Part shown: positions 61,389-64,000 of the stretch, piece by piece | Layout: every line of letters begins with the position of its first letter | How positions within the stretch are numbered: the stretch's first letter is position 1 | Source: an uncultured Pirellulaceae bacterium | Lineage (GTDB): Bacteria > Planctomycetota > Planctomycetia > Pirellulales > Pirellulaceae | Length of the DNA: 64,000 nucleotides | Reading direction: 5' to 3' | Assembly (NCBI GenBank): GCA_937928555.1 | Contig: CALFWR010000021.1 | Span: 17,863-81,862 of the forward strand | Notes under the pieces: model-generated | What the model saw: the letters and a program-made list of their open reading frames with translations, nothing else | Database searches by the model: none | What the model was told of the DNA's origin: nothing | Translations under genes and position numbers: made by a program

Positions 61389-61392
61389 AAAA

Positions 61393-62163
61393 TCAATCCT
61401 CGAAATCATCCAGTTCTGCTGGCTGGCTTTGCGGTAGATCGTCAAGCGACTCAAGCCGCAAAAGTTCGAGGAACCGATCGGTGGTTCGATAGGCTTTGCC
61501 CTTGCTGTCTTTCAAGGGTTCTTCCGCGATCAGGTTTCGTTTTACGAGTTGGCGAATGATCCCGGCAGAAGGTTTTTCGCGCGACTGGTCCACCAGTTCA
61601 CGAGTAGCGGGCTGTTGGTAGGCGATGATCGCGAGCACATCAATTGCGTTTTGGGACAACGACGCTTCCTTGTCTCGACCATGGAACGAGGCCTGCAGGC
61701 TTGCAAGGTCTTCGGCAATTTTCATTCTGAGCGTGTTGTCGTCGATGTCGATCCGCCAGGCTCTGTTTTGCTGCTGGTACTTTTCGTTAAGAGCGGTGGC
61801 GATTTTTTTGACTTCCGAAGGGCTGACGTCGCGGATGGTGCTGGCGATTTTTCTGGTCGTCAGTTTTTCGCCTCGCGGACAACCCACGAACAGGATGGCT
61901 TCCACGATCGACTCGGGGCTGAGCGGGCAAGCTGCGTCGTCATCGACCACAGTGACGCTACGCAGTGTTTCTTCTGCGGCAGAAACGGATTGGGCCGATT
62001 GGCGGGCGACTTTTTCACTGACCAGCTCGCCGCGACTGGACTGCGGTTCGTCGCCTGCATTTTGACGAATCACTTGCGCGTAGGCTTCGCTAAGCCGTTC
62101 GAGCGAGAATTCGTCCTCGAAGCCGTCGTCTTCACTGGGTTGATTTTCGTTGTCGGCAGTCAT
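61393..62163 (-). CDS. scpB: Segregation and condensation protein B
   Basis: 256 residues. Two winged-helix domains: SPESIVEAILFVGCPRGEKLTTRKIA and AIDVLAIIAYQQPATRELVDQSR, with the typical ending KGKAYRTTDRFLELLRL. ScpB dimers bind ScpA and SMC to form the condensin-like chromosome-organising complex. An acidic N-terminal extension of about 75 residues, longer than in many homologues, precedes the first domain. scpA is not in the window. Confidence 0.94.
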   Translation of the reverse strand: MTADNENQPSEDDGFEDEFSLERLSEAYAQVIRQNAGDEPQSSRGELVSEKVARQSAQSVSAAEETLRSVTVVDDDAACPLSPESIVEAILFVGCPRGEKLTTRKIASTIRDVSPSEVKKIATALNEKYQQQNRAWRIDIDDNTLRMKIAEDLASLQASFHGRDKEASLSQNAIDVLAIIAYQQPATRELVDQSREKPSAGIIRQLVKRNLIAEEPLKDSKGKAYRTTDRFLELLRLESLDDLPQSQPAELDDFED

Positions 62164-62367
62164 CGTAGCGTGGCTCTGCCTCAGGCAGTGGATGATTGGT
62201 CACCAGAAGAAACATCGACCGTCCGCTTTTCACAAGACAACCTTTTGCGGCAGTCGGCAGCACCGCGAGCGGATGCATTTACGGGGCTTGTATTGACGCG
62301 TCAAGGAAACTCATTGTCAGGCCAATCGGCTGAGTGTCAATCTGCGGTTGGAAACCGTGGACAATTT

Positions 62368-62409
62368 AAAAACGCGAAAACGCGTTGCGGACGAATCCAC
62401 AACGCGTTT
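62368..62409 (-). terminator. Terminator after the Cys-rich secreted protein gene
   Basis: AAACGCGTTG and CAACGCGTTT form a 10-bp stem around a 12-nt loop, followed on the minus strand by TCGCGTTTTT. It lies about 50 bp past the stop. Confidence 0.7.
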
Positions 62410-62458
62410 CCGGACTGGGTCTGGAGCGACTGTTTCGCCCCGAAGATTGCGGGTTGAT

Positions 62459-63475
62459 TTAGTACCCAATCGTTGGTGGCTTTTTCATAAGAAAGTCACG
62501 CGGACCACGGGTTGTGTAGTACGGGTAAGCGTAAGACGGGGCAGTTCCTGTTCCGCCACCAATTCCGGGGCCGCCCATCGCTGTGTGAGGGACAGAGCCA
62601 CCGTAAGGATGATTGCCGCCACCAAGAAGGTTACCGGCACGGCCTCCACCCAAACCATGTTTACCGAAACCATGTTTACCCAAACCATGTTTACCGAAAG
62701 CGTGCTTGCCACCGAAAGCATGTTTACCGCCGAAAGGGCGATTGCCACCGAGAACATGGCCATGGCCCTGCAGTCGACTACCAAGGCAAGAATCGCAGGC
62801 GGGTCCTTCAGTGCCACAATCGGCAACGCCGCAACCGCCCACAGCGGACGCCGCAGCTGCAGCGCCCAACTTGCGCTTCAGCCCGCCGCCACCAAGGCAG
62901 CAGCCCTTGGAAGCCCACTTGCTGAACAGTCCACCGCCAGAATTGTCGCTAACAGCTTCAACGACTGCTTCGCCGCAACCGCAACCGGCGTCCGCGACAG
63001 GTGCCACAGCAGGCTCACCGCAGCCACAACCTTCGTGGCTCTCATCAGCTCCATGGCGTGACTTGAGTCGAGCGAACAGGCCGCTGCCTTTTGCTCTGTT
63101 GCAAGCAAACCCTCGTTCATTCAAACGAAGCCCCATGCCGCGGTGGTCCGAAAGATTGCGGAACAAGCCTGCACCAACAGGTCCGTCGCCACATCCGCAG
63201 CTTTCACCAGCGGCGGGGGCGGGTGCGTCGCAGCCACAATCCGAAGCCATCGGAGCGGCATCGCAACCGCAATCGGAGGGAGCTGCCGGTGCCGCTTCGC
63301 ACTCGCAAGACATTGACATTGAAACGACGGAATCTTTGCCACAAGGGCCGTTTTGAGCTCCGGCTCGGGCTGCGATTCTTGATTTTAGGCAACCGGAGCA
63401 AGCTCCATTCTGGGCCGCGGCGGTACTGACTGAAACGGCGACAATCAGCAATGCGGAAAACAGCATCGACTTCAT
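62459..63475 (-). CDS. Secreted Cys/Gly/His-rich protein with YPYYTTRGPRDF tail
   Basis: 338 residues. ATG at 63475 with AAGGA 9 bp upstream gives a signal peptide (MLFSALLIVAVSVSTAAAQ). The N-terminal part has repeated CGC clusters (APSDCGCDAAPMASDCGCD, EGCGCGEP, DAGCGCGEAV), a positively charged middle (GLFARLKSRHG) and a repeated GKHAFGGKHAFGKHGLGK block (about 250-285). It closes with YPYYTTRGPRDFLMKKPP, a tail seen in planctomycete secreted proteins. Many cysteines suggest disulfide cross-linking in the proteinaceous cell wall; the role is an inference. Single gene. Confidence 0.8.
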   Translation of the reverse strand: MKSMLFSALLIVAVSVSTAAAQNGACSGCLKSRIAARAGAQNGPCGKDSVVSMSMSCECEAAPAAPSDCGCDAAPMASDCGCDAPAPAAGESCGCGDGPVGAGLFRNLSDHRGMGLRLNERGFACNRAKGSGLFARLKSRHGADESHEGCGCGEPAVAPVADAGCGCGEAVVEAVSDNSGGGLFSKWASKGCCLGGGGLKRKLGAAAAASAVGGCGVADCGTEGPACDSCLGSRLQGHGHVLGGNRPFGGKHAFGGKHAFGKHGLGKHGFGKHGLGGGRAGNLLGGGNHPYGGSVPHTAMGGPGIGGGTGTAPSYAYPYYTTRGPRDFLMKKPPTIGY

Positions 63476-63860
63476 TGATCGAATCCTTTGGAAATCTGGG
63501 TCAGTCCCGGGCGTTACCTTTCTGATAAGGAATTCACCAACGGGACAAAAAGGAGTCGCAATGCGGGGGCAGCGATACTCCGGGTCAAATGGAACATCGT
63601 CCGTATTGCAGTGACAATTCACTAAATCAGAAGAAGCCGAACAGGTGATGCAAAACAACGTTCCCAAAAGGTCAAACGCGGGGTCAACCATTCTCGAACC
63701 CAAAAAGTTTGACACTCGTGATAGCGTCCAGGCGTTCCAGGTTCCAGATAACAATCCAGAAAAAGGTCTGTTTCACCGGTTAACACCAAGCCACCAAAAC
63801 GCAGCATCGACCATAATGATCCCACCGATGGACTCAGGGCCTCCTTGCGGGGGCTATCAC
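63476..63860. other. Intergenic region upstream of the Cys-rich gene
   Basis: No credible open frame. It includes the Shine-Dalgarno and presumably the promoter of the Cys-rich gene at its left edge; no box was fixed. The right part leads into a further MITE-like element. Confidence 0.45.
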
Positions 63861-64000
63861 CCCGGATTATTCACGAGGCGTGGGCGTCAGAATCAGTTGA
63901 GACAGTGGTCCGCGACTCTGATGCGATCAAACGATCGCTGTGGTTTTCATCTACCGGATGATTCACATTTCTTGTTGAAATTCAGCTTTTCCCTTGCTCC
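63861..64000 (+). mobile_element. MITE-like inverted-repeat element, subfamily A (copy A6), cut by window end
   Basis: CCCGGATTATTCACGAGGCG followed by 120 bp matching A4 and A3 closely; the right end and right flank lie outside the window. Left flank ATCAC. Confidence 0.88.

Overview
The window looks like chromosomal DNA of a planctomycete, most likely a Pirellulales / Rhodopirellula-type marine lineage. This is an inference from gene content. The pointers are H4MPT-linked C1-transfer genes in a bacterium, two PEP-CTERM secreted proteins, a 15-kb Calx-beta gene with an LEPR-like N-terminal motif and a C-terminal dockerin, a SpoVG with a zinc-ribbon insertion, a secreted Cys/Gly/His-rich protein ending in a YPYYTTRGPRDF motif, and moderate GC with almost no polycistronic organisation outside a few clusters. 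No rRNA, CRISPR array, phage or autonomous transposase is visible; one tRNA (initiator Met) is present.

Layout. 1-2.2 kb (minus): an overlapping trio with two H4MPT/methanofuran-type cofactor genes and a TIGR01777 epimerase. 2.3-5.7 kb: a BON-domain exported protein, heptamer tandem repeats, initiator tRNA, a SapC-family protein and a small PEP-CTERM protein. 5.8-20.7 kb (minus): one 4974-residue secreted Calx-beta protein. 21.8-23.3 kb: two tandem XRE-HTH/NTF2-like paralogues. 23.5-34 kb: housekeeping and transport genes (trmL, ispG, mgtE, M13 peptidase, DUF368, ispE, spoVG) plus a PEP-CTERM metalloprotease. 35-41.8 kb: a secreted unknown, then rpmA-obg-coaX-MnmE-like, and a Na+/H+ antiporter. 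42-50.5 kb: mtnA, a YdiJ-type FAD/Fe-S dehydrogenase, ribBA, a Coa1-like protein, tpx and an alpha/beta hydrolase. 50.8-60.5 kb (minus): a compact nine-gene chemosensory operon (CheY-like, small protein, CheW, MCP, hybrid CheA, REC-DUF4388, FHA-coiled-coil, coiled-coil, unknown). 60.8-63.5 kb: a small unknown, scpB and the Cys-rich secreted protein.

The strongest undescribed structure is a family of about 185-bp non-autonomous inverted-repeat elements (MITE-like). There are nine copies plus one relic, all intergenic. They share a CCCGGATTATTCACGA terminal repeat, fall into two core subfamilies, and six of the seven copies with both ends visible plus one more comparison show perfect or 4/5-matching 5-bp target duplications. 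Two other small palindromic repeat families are also visible.

Two possible functional systems stand out. The first is the chemosensory operon: it lacks CheR and CheB, its MCP has no periplasmic domain, and it is wired to FHA, DUF4388 and coiled-coil proteins, so it probably controls something other than flagellar rotation. The second is the pairing of the giant dockerin-tailed Calx-beta protein with the cohesin-like, PEP-CTERM-anchored protein encoded just downstream, which may form a surface-display module. Both functional readings are inferences from sequence alone.
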